64,000 bases of DNA from Roseomonas sp. KE2513 (GTDB taxonomy: Bacteria; Pseudomonadota; Alphaproteobacteria; Acetobacterales; Acetobacteraceae): NCBI RefSeq assembly GCF_016107305.1, contig NZ_RCVR01000021.1, positions 43,248 through 107,247 on the forward strand, read 5' to 3'. The position numbers and the translations under genes are program-made. Shown here piece after piece: positions 50,954 to 60,143 of this stretch. How positions within the stretch are numbered: position 1 is the stretch's first letter; each line of letters opens with the position of its first letter. The notes under the pieces are model-generated. The model was not told the origin of the DNA. It made no database searches and saw only the letters and a program-made list of their open reading frames with translations.

Positions 50954-51592
50954 ATGACGGCACAGGCCACGAACGCGGCTGAGGGGGCACGCACCTACCA
51001 CCTCGCGGAGGGAGAGGACCACGACCACGCCGGCGGCAACGGCGCGACGCTGCTGGGCTTTTGGATCTACCTGATGAGTGACGCGCTCATCTTCGCCGCG
51101 CTCTTCGCGACCTTCGGCGTGCTGAACAGCAGCTACGCCGGCGGTCCGGTACCGCGCGAGCTCTTCGAGCTGCCGCTGGTTGCCCTGAATACCGCCCTGC
51201 TGCTCACCTCCTCCATCACCTTCGGCTTCGGCATGCTCGAGATGGAAGCCGGCCGGGTCAGCGGAACGCGCTCCTGGCTGCTGGTAACCGCCCTATTCGG
51301 CGCGGCCTTTCTGGGCGTCGAGATCTACGAGTTCTCCAGCCTGATTGCCGAAGGCGCGACGCCGCAGCGCAGTGCCTTCCTCTCGGCCTTCTTCACCTTG
51401 GTGGGCACGCACGGGATGCACGTGTTTTTCGGCTTGATCTGGATCGGAACATTGCTAGTCCAGATCGGCCAGCGCGGGCTGGGTCTGGAGAACAAGCGTC
51501 GGCTGATGTGCCTCAGCATGTTCTGGCACTTTCTGGACATCATCTGGATCGGCGTCTTCACCTTTGTCTACCTGTTCGGAGTGCTTCGATGA
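50954..51592 (+). CDS. cyoC: cytochrome bo-type ubiquinol oxidase subunit III
   Basis: 212 residues with five membrane helices (TLLGFWIYLMSDALIFAALF, AALLTSSITFG, then the MHVFFGLIW helix and the last MFWHFLDIIWIGVFTFVYLF). It starts two bases after the cyoB stop, and its own stop overlaps cyoD. It stabilises subunit I. Length matches the family. Confidence 0.93.
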   Translation: MTAQATNAAEGARTYHLAEGEDHDHAGGNGATLLGFWIYLMSDALIFAALFATFGVLNSSYAGGPVPRELFELPLVALNTALLLTSSITFGFGMLEMEAGRVSGTRSWLLVTALFGAAFLGVEIYEFSSLIAEGATPQRSAFLSAFFTLVGTHGMHVFFGLIWIGTLLVQIGQRGLGLENKRRLMCLSMFWHFLDIIWIGVFTFVYLFGVLR

Positions 51593-51975
51593 GCACGACC
51601 CACCCGACCGAGCCGCACGTCCCCGAACTGCACGGGCACGGTGACACGCACGGTCACGGCACCCGACGTGGCTACCTGACCGGCTTCCTGCTCTCGGTCA
51701 TCCTCACGGCCATCCCCTTTTGGCTGGTGATGACGGAGACGCTGTCCAGCACGCCCGCCACTGCTGTGGCGATCTTCGGCTGCGCTTTTGTGCAGATCGT
51801 GGTGCACGTCGTCTACTTCCTGCATCTCGACACGCGGTCCGAGGGAGGATGGACACTGATTGCCTTCATCTTCACCGTGGTGATCGTTGGCATCACGATT
51901 GGTGGGTCGATCTGGGTCATGTACCACCTGAACACCAACATGATGCCGATGATGCCCCTGGCGGGCTCCAGGTAG
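51589..51975 (+). CDS. cyoD: cytochrome bo-type ubiquinol oxidase subunit IV
   Basis: 128 residues; the ATG overlaps the cyoC stop by four bases. A His-rich N-terminus (EPHVPELHGHGDTHGHG) precedes three helices (YLTGFLLSVILTAIPFWLVM; AVAIFGCAFVQIVVHVVYFL; LIAFIFTVVIVGITIGGSIW). The His stretch is longer than in E. coli, possibly metal binding. No cyoE (haem O synthase) follows; a SURF1 homologue does. Confidence 0.92.
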   Translation: MSTTHPTEPHVPELHGHGDTHGHGTRRGYLTGFLLSVILTAIPFWLVMTETLSSTPATAVAIFGCAFVQIVVHVVYFLHLDTRSEGGWTLIAFIFTVVIVGITIGGSIWVMYHLNTNMMPMMPLAGSR

Positions 51976-51979
51976 CGCC

Positions 51980-52708
51980 GTGGCGCTACCCTTCCGGGCG
52001 AAGCGCGGGCTCCTCGCCGCGCTTCTTGCTGCGGCGGCAGTGCTTTTCGTCGCACTCGGGGTCTGGCAGGTCGAGCGTCGTGCCTGGAAGCTGGACCTGA
52101 TCGCGGCTGTGGACCGTCGCGTCCACGCCGCGCCGCAGCCGGCGCCCGGCCCTGTTGCCTGGCCCGGCATCTCCGCGGAGGCCGAGGCTTATACCCGTGT
52201 CCGGGCCTCGGGCACCTTCCTGAATGACCGGGAGACGCTGGTCCAGGCCGTCACCGAACTCGGCCCCGGCTTCTGGCTGCTGGTCCCCCTCCGCACGGAC
52301 GAGGGCTGGACCGTGCTCGTCAACCGCGGCTTTGCTCCGCCCGATCGCGTCACTCCCGAGACGCGCCGGGACGGTGTTCCGACCGGGCATGCTACTGTCA
52401 CTGGTCTGCTGCGCGCGCCAGAGCCCGGGGGGGCCTTCCTGCGTGGCAACGACCCCGCGGCAAACCGTTGGTTCTCCCGCGATGTGGCCGCGATCGCTGC
52501 GGCGCGTGACCTGGGCTCGGTCGCGCCCTACTTCATCGACGCGGACGCGAGACCCAACCCGGGTGGCTTCCCCATCGGCGGCCTCACCGTGGTCGCCTTC
52601 CGCAACAGCCATCTCGTCTATGCGTTCACTTGGTTCGGCTTGGCGACGCTCTGCCTGGGCGAGATCTGGTTCCTGTTGACGGGCCGTGCCGAGAGGGAAA
52701 AGGCTTAG
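51980..52708 (+). CDS. SURF1-family oxidase assembly protein
   Basis: 242 residues from a GTG at 51980, four bases after cyoD. An N-terminal membrane helix (LLAALLAAAAVLFVALGVWQ) is followed by the SURF1 hallmarks VWQVERRAWK, WTVLVNRGFAPPD and a C-terminal helix VYAFTWFGLATLCLGEIWFL. SURF1 proteins assist haem insertion into terminal oxidases. Here it is in the quinol oxidase operon, so it probably serves CyoB. It overlaps the start of regB by one base. Confidence 0.9.
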   Translation: MALPFRAKRGLLAALLAAAAVLFVALGVWQVERRAWKLDLIAAVDRRVHAAPQPAPGPVAWPGISAEAEAYTRVRASGTFLNDRETLVQAVTELGPGFWLLVPLRTDEGWTVLVNRGFAPPDRVTPETRRDGVPTGHATVTGLLRAPEPGGAFLRGNDPAANRWFSRDVAAIAAARDLGSVAPYFIDADARPNPGGFPIGGLTVVAFRNSHLVYAFTWFGLATLCLGEIWFLLTGRAEREKA

Positions 52709-54024
52709 TGGACACCCCACTCCTTGCACTGACGCGCCGCCGGTCCGTACTGAACCCGGGACTGGCGCCTGACGCGATCGCGACGGAGAACATGCGTCAG
52801 CTGATCCAGCTTCGCTGGATCGCCGTCGTTGGGCAGTTGGTTACTATCATAGTCGTGCACTTTGGCATGGGCGTCTCGTTGCCGACCGGCCCGCTACTCG
52901 GGGTCGTGGGGCTGCTCGCCCTGGCTAATCTGGCCGGCACGTTGATGCTTCGCCGCCACCGCGTGACAGACCTCGAGTTCCTGCTCGCGCTGCTGTTCGA
53001 TGTTGGCACGCTTACGACGCAGCTCTACCTGACCGGCGGGGCGGACAATCCCTTCACGGCGCTATACCTCGTCCAGGTTGTGTTGGGGGCAATCCTGCTC
53101 AGGACGGGGCTGGTCTGGATCCTGGCCTTAGCCACGACGGCGTGCTTCGCGCTCCTGACCTATCGTCATCGCCCCCTGCTCTTTCCACCGGGCTTGCTGG
53201 GCGAGGTCACCGATCTTTACACGCTGGGGCGGTGGCTGAGCTTCGCACTCGTGGCAATGCTCCTGGTCATGTTCATCACCCGCATCAGCCGCAACCTTCG
53301 TGCGCGCGAGGCCTACTTGGCCGCTATGCGCCAACACGCAGCCGAGGAGGACCACATCGTACGCATGGGCCTGTTTGCATCCGGGGCCGCGCACGAGCTT
53401 GGCACACCCCTGGCCTCCCTGTCCGTGATCCTCAGCGACTGGCAGCGTATGCCCAAGCTGGCCGATGACCCAGAGCTGATGGGAGAGTTGAGGGAGATGC
53501 AGGCTGAGGTTCAGCGCTGCAAATCCATCGTGACGGAGATCCTCCACTCGGCCGGGGAGCCCAGAAGCGAAACGATGGGGAGCATCGATCCTTGCACCTT
53601 TGTCGAGGAGCTGGCGAAGGCTTGGCAGATCGCCCATCCTCTGATGCCGCTGATCTGCGATTGCAGCCTGAGTACGGGGCCGGTGATGGTAGGCGATCCC
53701 GCTCTGCGCCAGGCAGTCTGGAACCTGCTGGAGAATGCGGCCGACGTGTCGCCGCGGAGGGTTCATCTTCTGGCGGCGCAGCGCGGCGACAGGTTGGTTC
53801 TAGCTGTCCGTGACCACGGTCCTGGCTTCTCGCCGGAGATGCTGCGGCACTTCGGTCAACCCTACCGGTCCAGCAAGGGCGCGGGCCATGGCGTGGGCCT
53901 TTTCCTTGTCGTTACTGTGGCGCGCCGCCTCGGCGGCCGTGTCGAGACGACCAATCTTCCCGAAGGCGGCGCCGAAGTCAGGCTCCTTATCCCACTCGCG
54001 CCCGCACACGGCAGGCAGGCTTGA
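52708..54024 (+). CDS. regB: redox-sensing histidine kinase (RegB/PrrB/ActS type)
   Basis: 438 residues, beginning with a GTG that overlaps the SURF1 stop by one base. Six N-terminal helices follow, containing the ubiquinone-sensing signature GGADNPF. The H-box is SGAAHELGTPLASLSVIL, and EVQRCKSIVTEILHS carries a Cys in the position of the redox-active Cys265 of RegB. The kinase domain has an N-box ENAADVS and G-boxes DHGPGFSPEM and GVGLFLV. It likely controls oxygen-dependent genes, including the adjacent oxidase. Confidence 0.92.
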   Translation: MDTPLLALTRRRSVLNPGLAPDAIATENMRQLIQLRWIAVVGQLVTIIVVHFGMGVSLPTGPLLGVVGLLALANLAGTLMLRRHRVTDLEFLLALLFDVGTLTTQLYLTGGADNPFTALYLVQVVLGAILLRTGLVWILALATTACFALLTYRHRPLLFPPGLLGEVTDLYTLGRWLSFALVAMLLVMFITRISRNLRAREAYLAAMRQHAAEEDHIVRMGLFASGAAHELGTPLASLSVILSDWQRMPKLADDPELMGELREMQAEVQRCKSIVTEILHSAGEPRSETMGSIDPCTFVEELAKAWQIAHPLMPLICDCSLSTGPVMVGDPALRQAVWNLLENAADVSPRRVHLLAAQRGDRLVLAVRDHGPGFSPEMLRHFGQPYRSSKGAGHGVGLFLVVTVARRLGGRVETTNLPEGGAEVRLLIPLAPAHGRQA

Positions 54025-54025
54025 G

Positions 54026-54562
54026 ATGGAGCACCCGCGCTCGCTCGTTATCGTGGAGGACGACTCCACCTTCGGACGGACACTACAGCGCTCCTTCGAG
54101 CGAAGGGGTTACCAGGTCCACCTCGTCTCTGGCCCAGAGGATCTGGGCACCCTGCTCGAGAAGACCGTACCGAGCTTTGCTGTGGTGGACCTGAAGCTGA
54201 AGGCCGCCTCGGGCCTCCCTTGCGTCCGAACGCTGCACGAGCGCAACCCCTCGATGCGCATCGTCGTGCTCACAGGCTTTGCCAGTATCGCAACGGCGGT
54301 GGAAGCGATCAAGCTCGGCGCGTGCCACTACTTGGCCAAACCCTCCAACACGGACGACATCGAGGCCGCGTTTAACAGGGCTGCCGGTGACCCGGACGTA
54401 TCCGTGACCAGTCGGCCAACCGCTTCCATCAAGACTCTTGAATGGGAGCGGATCAATGAGGTGCTCGCCGAAACGGGGTTTAACATCTCGGAGACGGCGC
54501 GCCGTCTCGGTATGCACCGCCGAACTTTGGCCAGGAAGCTGGAGAAGCGTCCAATCGTGTGA
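54026..54562 (+). CDS. regA: response regulator (RegA/PrrA/ActR type)
   Basis: 178 residues, starting just after regB. Receiver domain: VIVEDDSTF (acid pocket), AVVDLKLKA (phosphorylated Asp), VVLTGFASIATAVEAI and LAKPSNTDDI (Lys). The C-terminal Fis-type HTH is NISETARRLGMHRRTLARKL followed by EKRP, the RegA signature. Compared with the usual RegA, the residue after RRTL is Ala rather than Gln. It is the partner of RegB. Confidence 0.92.
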   Translation: MEHPRSLVIVEDDSTFGRTLQRSFERRGYQVHLVSGPEDLGTLLEKTVPSFAVVDLKLKAASGLPCVRTLHERNPSMRIVVLTGFASIATAVEAIKLGACHYLAKPSNTDDIEAAFNRAAGDPDVSVTSRPTASIKTLEWERINEVLAETGFNISETARRLGMHRRTLARKLEKRPIV

Positions 54563-54752
54563 CTGAAAAGGGGCATTGTCACGTTGTTTGGCCACGAGGC
54601 GCGTTGAACCGAGCGGCAGAGCTTGGCCAGCCTTACGCTGCCACTTGGACGCACGTCTCCCGCTTCCAGATCCGGAAGGCGCCGTCACGCGCACGGCGGT
54701 ACCCATCGGAGGTCATCGGGTGCGGCCGGGGACGGAAGTGGCCGTAGATCAT

Positions 54753-55343
54753 CTAGTGCGCCGAGAGGAAGCGCTGTGCTTGCTCGCATGACTTGAAACG
54801 TTGCATCCCGCGTTCTCGGCGTCGCGTTGGCCTATGGGAGTTCTCGGCACGGTTGTTCAGGTACCGGCTGGTCCGATGCTGCACATCGGGCAAGACCTCC
54901 CGCTGCGCAACGCCATAGCTGCGCAGCCCATCCGTGACGATCTTGCGGGGCTTGTACTTAAGGCCAGCCAGCAGGCGCTTGAAGAAGCGCTTGGCGGCCG
55001 TGCCATTCCGCCGCTTCTGCACGAGGATGTCGAGCACGACACCGTGCTGGTCCACTGCCCGCCAGAGATAGAAGAGCTCGCCGTTGATCCTCAGGTACAC
55101 CTCATCCACGTGTCAAGTATCACCGGGCTTCGGGCGACGCTTGCGCAGCCTGGTCGAAAAATCCGCGCCGTAGCGAAGGCACCACCGGCGAATGCTCTCG
55201 TAGCTGACCACCACGCCCCGCTCAGCGAGAAGCAGCTCAACGTCTCGAAAGCTCAGGCTAAAGAGGTGATAGAGCCAGACCGCATGCCGGACGACCTCGG
55301 CCGGAAAGCGGTAGCCGGGGTAGGTGGTGGGCTCGGACGTCAT
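54753..55343 (-). pseudogene. IS6-family transposase with in-frame nonsense mutation
   Basis: From the ATG at 55343 the frame reads TSEPTTYPGYRFPAEVVRHA and LAERGVVVSYESIRRWCLRY, then RPKPGDT followed by TGA (55113-55115) and HVDEVYLRIN. IS6 transposases have Trp before His-x-Asp-Glu at that point, so a single TGG to TGA change explains the stop. After the stop the sequence continues normally: RAVDQHGVVLDILVQKRRN, ITDGLRSYG, LNNRAENSHRPTRRRERGM. The copy is otherwise complete and must be inactive without readthrough. It separates the respiratory genes from the signalling genes. Confidence 0.85.
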
Positions 55344-55649
55344 CTCGCTGCCATCCTGGCTCAGCTGCTCCGCCCCGGCCAGCGGTCTCCAACGTGACAA
55401 TGCCATCCCGAAGTGTTGCGCGCGCTGCTGGCGGCGACGATGGCCAAGTGCGAGGCGCCTTCGTCTAACGAGCTGAACCGACCTGGCCATGACATGTTCG
55501 ATGAAGAGAATGGGATGTCTTCACAACGAAATGTTCGGGAAACGCCGGATTCGCAAGCTCCACCGGTCGTGCACGCAGCCGAATTTCGCGTAATAGTTGA
55601 AGATCTGTAGCCCCTGCGTCGAGGAGCCAAACTTGATGACGGACGTGAC

Positions 55650-56189
55650 ATGTTGACCGCTGCTACATTAATCACCGGTTTCATTACTTTTGGTTCATTC
55701 GCTTGGGGATTGAAGCGCCACTTTCGGGTTGAGAGTGGAATGCCTTCAAGAATGCGCAAGCTCTCCGCATGCAGCACCGCAGCGTTCCTGCTTTTCGTCG
55801 TGCTCGCTTCCTTCTTCGGCGTTAATTTCGGCAAGGGCATCGCTGCGATAGCACTGTTCCTGGCGAGTGGCCTGCTGTTCTGGTGGACCGTCCGCGCGAC
55901 AAAGGCTCGGCCGCCCGCGATTGCTCACACCAACAACGTTCCAACTATGATTTACGCGGACGGTCCTTACGCCTATGTCAGGCATCCTTTTTACCTTGCT
56001 TACAGTCTTGGCTGGCTTGCTACCGCCCTGGTGGGCGGTCCGATCCAGTGGATTCCTGCCATCCTTCTAATTGCCTGGTATTATAAAACGGCTCATGAGG
56101 AGGAGGAGCATTTCGCCAGCTCAGGCTTGGCCGCGGAGTATGCGCGGTATCGGGATAAGACCGGATTGATCCTACCGCGTGTGCTCTGA
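55650..56189 (+). CDS. isoprenylcysteine carboxyl methyltransferase-like membrane protein
   Basis: 179 residues with about five membrane helices. The C-terminal region carries the ICMT/PEMT-like signature: GPYAYVRHPFYLAYSLGWLA and, later, EEEEHFASSGLAAEYARYRD. Such enzymes methylate small molecules, lipids or prenyl-type carboxylates in the membrane using SAM. The substrate is unknown. The stop overlaps the ATG of the GGDEF-EAL gene by one base, so both are made together. GC is below the window average, as in the coupled gene. Confidence 0.75.
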   Translation: MLTAATLITGFITFGSFAWGLKRHFRVESGMPSRMRKLSACSTAAFLLFVVLASFFGVNFGKGIAAIALFLASGLLFWWTVRATKARPPAIAHTNNVPTMIYADGPYAYVRHPFYLAYSLGWLATALVGGPIQWIPAILLIAWYYKTAHEEEEHFASSGLAAEYARYRDKTGLILPRVL

Positions 56190-58504
56190 TGGAGCCTACC
56201 AGCATGCGTAAGCTTGTTGCCTGGACTGGGTGCATTTTCCGCAGGATCCGGGACGCATTTATCGTCCGTATACCCAGGAGTGAACAAGAAGCGGCGGTCA
56301 TGCGTGATCAGTGCAACCTTCTCTTTCTACTCTGCCTGCTTTTCTCTGCCGCAGGCGTCCTCAATGTGGTTATTAACTCGCTGGCCTTCGGGGTGTCCAG
56401 CGAACCGGTCATGATGATGGTGGTTGCTGCTGTTGTTCTGCTTTATGGAGCAATAATCGGAGCAGCCCTGCGTTGGCATCGAAATAAGGACGACTACCGT
56501 TTTCTTAAGTGCGCGCAGCTTCTCTATACCTGCTTAGGCTTTGCGTGGGGAACAACTATCACCCTATTCGCGATAAATGGCCGGCCCGATCAAACTGTTC
56601 TCTTGCTCGGTCTTGCCGCAGGCGTCATTTCAACACCTATCATCAGCGTTCCTATGACCGTTGCTTTCGGCTTTTTCATTCCCAATGCTTTGCTCTCAAT
56701 TTACGGCGTCGGCTTTGCCATGCCCCACGCCGATATCTTCTCGGCAACAGCTTTCATATCTTTCTGTGCCTATGCCACGTTCGGCATCATCTTTACCAAT
56801 ATTACTTTCAGCGGTCGCTCCGAGGCTCGCGCCGCTTTGCAGCGGCAGATCGAGACGGTCAAGGTGTTCTTGCGCGAGTATGAGGAGGGCTCTCCCGATT
56901 GGCTTTGGCAGACCGATCGCGACGGGCGGGTGAAAGAAGCCACGGAGCGAATGGCTGATGCCCTCGGGCTGACGCCGATGATCGCGAATGGGAAGATGCT
57001 GCCCGAGCTAATTTCGACTTCATCCCAAAATAGGGGAGCGGAAGATCGCGTCCACCAGGACTTGGCTGACTACTTTCGAGAGCGCCAAGCATTTCGCGAA
57101 TTGCTGGTCCATTGCGAAGGCGCGCATGGAACGCGATGGTTCCGCCTGACCGGCCATCCGATCTTTGACGACGACGGCGGCATCTCGGGTTTTCGTGGCA
57201 TCGGCCGTGATGTGACGTCCGGTCACGAGGCCAGTGAGAAGGTGATCTTCCTGGCCAGTCACGACAGCCTGACCGGGTTGCTCAACCGCCGCTCCTTCGT
57301 GGAACGCGTCGAGACACTCTGCGCCGAGCAGCGCTCCTTTGCCCTTGCCATGATCGATCTCGATAACTTCAAAGGAATCAACGATACCTATGGGCACCAG
57401 ACTGGTGATAGGCTCCTCCAGAATGTCGCCGGCCGGATACATCAGGCGATCCGCCCGCAGGATACTGCTGCGCGGCTGGGCGGTGACGAGTTCGCGGTAC
57501 TCATCGCTGGAGTTGATGGAGAGGAAGGCTTAGCGATCGCTCAGAGGCTGGCCCTTCGTCTTTGCGAAAATTTCGAGTCTGACGGCGTCACCATCCGTCC
57601 AGGGGCCAGCATCGGCGTCAGCACTTGCCCTCAGGATGCGCGCGACCCACAGCGGCTGATGATGCTGGCTGATCTTGCACTCTACAAGGCCAAGGAAGAG
57701 GGTAAGGGCAAGGCCTGCTTGTTCGATCCATGGATCGAGGAAGAGCATCACAGCCTGATCAGCCGGGAAGCCGAGTTGAGCGAAGCAATCAGCGCAGGCC
57801 AGATCGGTCTCCTCTATCAGCCGATTGTCGATCTTAAGTCTCAACGCATTGTATCAGTAGAGGCGTTGGTTCGCTGGAATCACCCAACTCGAGGCACCAT
57901 CCCGCCGAGCGAGTTTATCAAGACTGCGGAGAAGTCTGATTTGATGGAGGAACTCGGCCGGGTAATCCTCCAACTCGCCTGCCACGATGCTGCCCAGTGG
58001 CCAGCTCTGATTCAGGTCAACGTCAATCTGTCGCCTCGCCAATTACGTTCGGGCAATTTTCCACGGATCCTTATACAGGTGCTTCAGGAAAGTGGGCTGC
58101 CACCTGAACGTCTCGCTATTGAAATCACCGAAAGCGTCCTCCTCGACCAGGATGAGCGAACTATGGGCCAGCTTGACGCGATCCGGAAACTCGGCGTGAA
58201 GCTTATCTTGGACGACTTCGGTACAGGTTATTCATCCCTCACCTACCTCCACGAGGTGGAAGTGAGCGGCATCAAGATCGACGCTGCTTTCACCCGGAAG
58301 CTACCGGAGAGGAAAGTTGCCGTGATCTACCGAATGATCGCCCGCCTAGCGATGGATCTGAATATCTATGTGGTTGCCGAAGGCGTCGAGGAGCCCAGCC
58401 AATTGGAATGGCTCAATGAGAATGGCATCCGTTTTGCGCAAGGATATCTGCTTGGGCGTCCCTCGCCATCACCACCCACCACAAGGATCGAATATTTGGC
58501 CTGA
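56189..58504 (+). CDS. membrane-anchored PAS-GGDEF-EAL c-di-GMP protein
   Basis: 771 residues: several N-terminal membrane helices (residues 40-205), a PAS-like domain (about 225-340; DWLWQTDRDGRVKEATERM), a GGDEF domain (RLGGDEFAVLIAG, about 431) and an EAL domain (EALVRWNHPTRG at about 556, then EITESVLLDQD, DDFGTGYSSLTYL and VVAEGVE). Both catalytic motifs are intact. It may therefore synthesise or break down c-di-GMP depending on the signal. Regulation of surface polysaccharide or biofilm is the likely output given the neighbours. Confidence 0.93.
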   Translation: MEPTSMRKLVAWTGCIFRRIRDAFIVRIPRSEQEAAVMRDQCNLLFLLCLLFSAAGVLNVVINSLAFGVSSEPVMMMVVAAVVLLYGAIIGAALRWHRNKDDYRFLKCAQLLYTCLGFAWGTTITLFAINGRPDQTVLLLGLAAGVISTPIISVPMTVAFGFFIPNALLSIYGVGFAMPHADIFSATAFISFCAYATFGIIFTNITFSGRSEARAALQRQIETVKVFLREYEEGSPDWLWQTDRDGRVKEATERMADALGLTPMIANGKMLPELISTSSQNRGAEDRVHQDLADYFRERQAFRELLVHCEGAHGTRWFRLTGHPIFDDDGGISGFRGIGRDVTSGHEASEKVIFLASHDSLTGLLNRRSFVERVETLCAEQRSFALAMIDLDNFKGINDTYGHQTGDRLLQNVAGRIHQAIRPQDTAARLGGDEFAVLIAGVDGEEGLAIAQRLALRLCENFESDGVTIRPGASIGVSTCPQDARDPQRLMMLADLALYKAKEEGKGKACLFDPWIEEEHHSLISREAELSEAISAGQIGLLYQPIVDLKSQRIVSVEALVRWNHPTRGTIPPSEFIKTAEKSDLMEELGRVILQLACHDAAQWPALIQVNVNLSPRQLRSGNFPRILIQVLQESGLPPERLAIEITESVLLDQDERTMGQLDAIRKLGVKLILDDFGTGYSSLTYLHEVEVSGIKIDAAFTRKLPERKVAVIYRMIARLAMDLNIYVVAEGVEEPSQLEWLNENGIRFAQGYLLGRPSPSPPTTRIEYLA

Positions 58505-58523
58505 ATGGTGGACCCGTCCGCCT

Positions 58524-59237
58524 TCAAAACCTGTACGAAAGGCCGAGTGTTGCGGATACTGGGTCGGGATCGATGCTTACTCGGATTGGAGCGCCAGCAG
58601 CCACGCCTTTGGAGTCAAAGGACAGCCACGTTTTACGGACATCCACGAAAGCCGAAAGGCTGCGCGTAAAGTGTAACTGGCCACCTACCTGCACGTAGGG
58701 TCCAGCGTTGTCCGCAACACGCAATTCGGACAACGCGCCCGCTCGCGTCCTGAAGATCGCCGTGTAGTTTAATCCAGCCCCCAAGAACGGCTCGAACCGG
58801 CCGAGAGTGAAAGGATGATATTGTACCCCGACCATTACCGCGCCGTAGGTCACCTTCCGCAGCAGCCCTTGGCCTGCAAAGTCGCCGCGACCATAGAGTG
58901 CGACCGTCGGAGGCAGCCCACCAAGGACCGACACACTCCAGTCTGGCGCGAAACGCCAACCCAGTTCTGCTGCTGCGAAGGAAACATCGCCAAGCGCCAC
59001 GCGAGCCCCTTCCTGAGCCTGCCCAGCCACAGCGGCTCGGCCCGTGGTCCGGTAGGATGCCACCCCATAGCCCAGCCGAACGAAGAATGGCGTTTCCCCG
59101 TCCGAAACCTCTTGAGAGAGGCTCGGACGTGCTGCTGCGCCAACGGCGATCAGACAAGTAGTGGCAAACAGACAGGCCAGACGACTACTGGAGTGCAAGA
59201 TGGATATCCCGCGTAGGCTCGACAGGTTGGCTACCAC
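58524..59237 (-). CDS. OmpW-family outer membrane protein
   Basis: 237 residues from a GTG at 59237. A signal peptide (SSRLACLFATTCLIAVGAAA) precedes an eight-stranded barrel: RLGYGVASYR, GDVSFAAAELGWRFAPDWSV, AVMVGVQYHPF, FEPFLGAGLNYTAIFRT, GGQLHFTRSLSAFVDVR and the C-terminal LGLSYRF ending in Phe. Location is the outer membrane; a role in small hydrophobic molecule passage is assumed from the family. It converges with the GGDEF-EAL gene. Confidence 0.85.
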   Translation of the reverse strand: MVANLSSLRGISILHSSSRLACLFATTCLIAVGAAARPSLSQEVSDGETPFFVRLGYGVASYRTTGRAAVAGQAQEGARVALGDVSFAAAELGWRFAPDWSVSVLGGLPPTVALYGRGDFAGQGLLRKVTYGAVMVGVQYHPFTLGRFEPFLGAGLNYTAIFRTRAGALSELRVADNAGPYVQVGGQLHFTRSLSAFVDVRKTWLSFDSKGVAAGAPIRVSIDPDPVSATLGLSYRF

Positions 59238-59348
59238 GTTACGCGTGCGCGCGGAACTGCAATCCCGTCGAATTGCTGTGACGCAGAGCCAACCGGCGAG
59301 AACTGGGGTGGACTGAGGCCACTCCTGGATGAAAGCGGCCTCGCCGAC

Positions 59349-60143
59349 TCAGCGGTTCAGGAACAGCCTTACCTCCCCTCCCTTGTAGAACTCCTCCAGG
59401 TTCTTTGTGGCGTCTGTCATGGGGTCCATCATCGGTACCTTCGTGCGAACCTGATCATAGCGCTGCCGGTCACTCGCCATGAGTTGCATCTGGCAGCTAA
59501 GGCCGGGATAAGGGCGCGGCTCAGAGGCGTTCGAATAGCCAAGGCGCTTGTAGAACGGAGCGTGGTTCGATCTAACGCAGGCCAGGAAGATCTGAGTGTG
59601 GTGACAAAGGGCGATGTAACCGGCAATGCGGTAAAGTAGGAAAACCAGCCCCTGGTTATTCTCGGCCTCAGGGCTGCGGACGAGACGCGTCACTTCAATA
59701 GCCCGCCCATGAAAAGCATCGTTCGGGCGGCCGTTCAAGAGCGCCAGGACCTCCGTAGGGAACGTATCCATGGCAGGCGAAGTGTAGTTCGACCCGAGTT
59801 CAAGCCGGCAGACGCGGACCGAGGCAACTGGAACCTCGTCGTCGTAGAGCACGACCGTGTCTGCATTGACCATCTCGTCGTAATGGTCATGGAATTGGCC
59901 CGACGGGTGCTCGCTGATGAACCCGCCAGCCAGGTAGCTACGGTATCGTAAGCGGTACGCATCGTCCCGAACCTTCGCCGAAACGGCAGCTCGCGCAATG
60001 TATGACGCACCTCTCGCCGATGTGCCCGGTATAACCCGACGCTTTGGTGGCGCGGTTGGCTGAACAAGTTCAGTCTGCGCCAGACTCACCATCGTCAGCG
60101 ACTGGCCGGTCGATACAGCGCCTTCGTCGTTCTGATGAAGCAT
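59349..60143 (-). CDS. FeeM-like N-acyl amino acid synthase (GNAT/autoinducer-synthase fold)
   Basis: 264 residues. A charged N-terminal arm is followed by KVRDDAYRLRYRSYLAGGFI, similar to the start of the FeeM/LuxI-type acyltransferase fold; next comes VLYDDEVPVASVRVCRLELG, a strand pair typical of that fold, and RAIEVTRLVRSPEAENNQGL, then helices (LVFLLYRIAGYIALCHHTQI). FeeM proteins join an acyl-ACP to an amino acid to give a lipid signal or lipid precursor. The final 50 residues are acidic and basic mixed. The product cannot be predicted. It is an isolated minus-strand gene. Confidence 0.7.
   Translation of the reverse strand: MLHQNDEGAVSTGQSLTMVSLAQTELVQPTAPPKRRVIPGTSARGASYIARAAVSAKVRDDAYRLRYRSYLAGGFISEHPSGQFHDHYDEMVNADTVVLYDDEVPVASVRVCRLELGSNYTSPAMDTFPTEVLALLNGRPNDAFHGRAIEVTRLVRSPEAENNQGLVFLLYRIAGYIALCHHTQIFLACVRSNHAPFYKRLGYSNASEPRPYPGLSCQMQLMASDRQRYDQVRTKVPMMDPMTDATKNLEEFYKGGEVRLFLNR

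Noticed and set aside
54563..54752. Short plus-strand frame after regA
   Set aside because: No ribosome site or family resemblance; probably the edge of the IS6 insertion.
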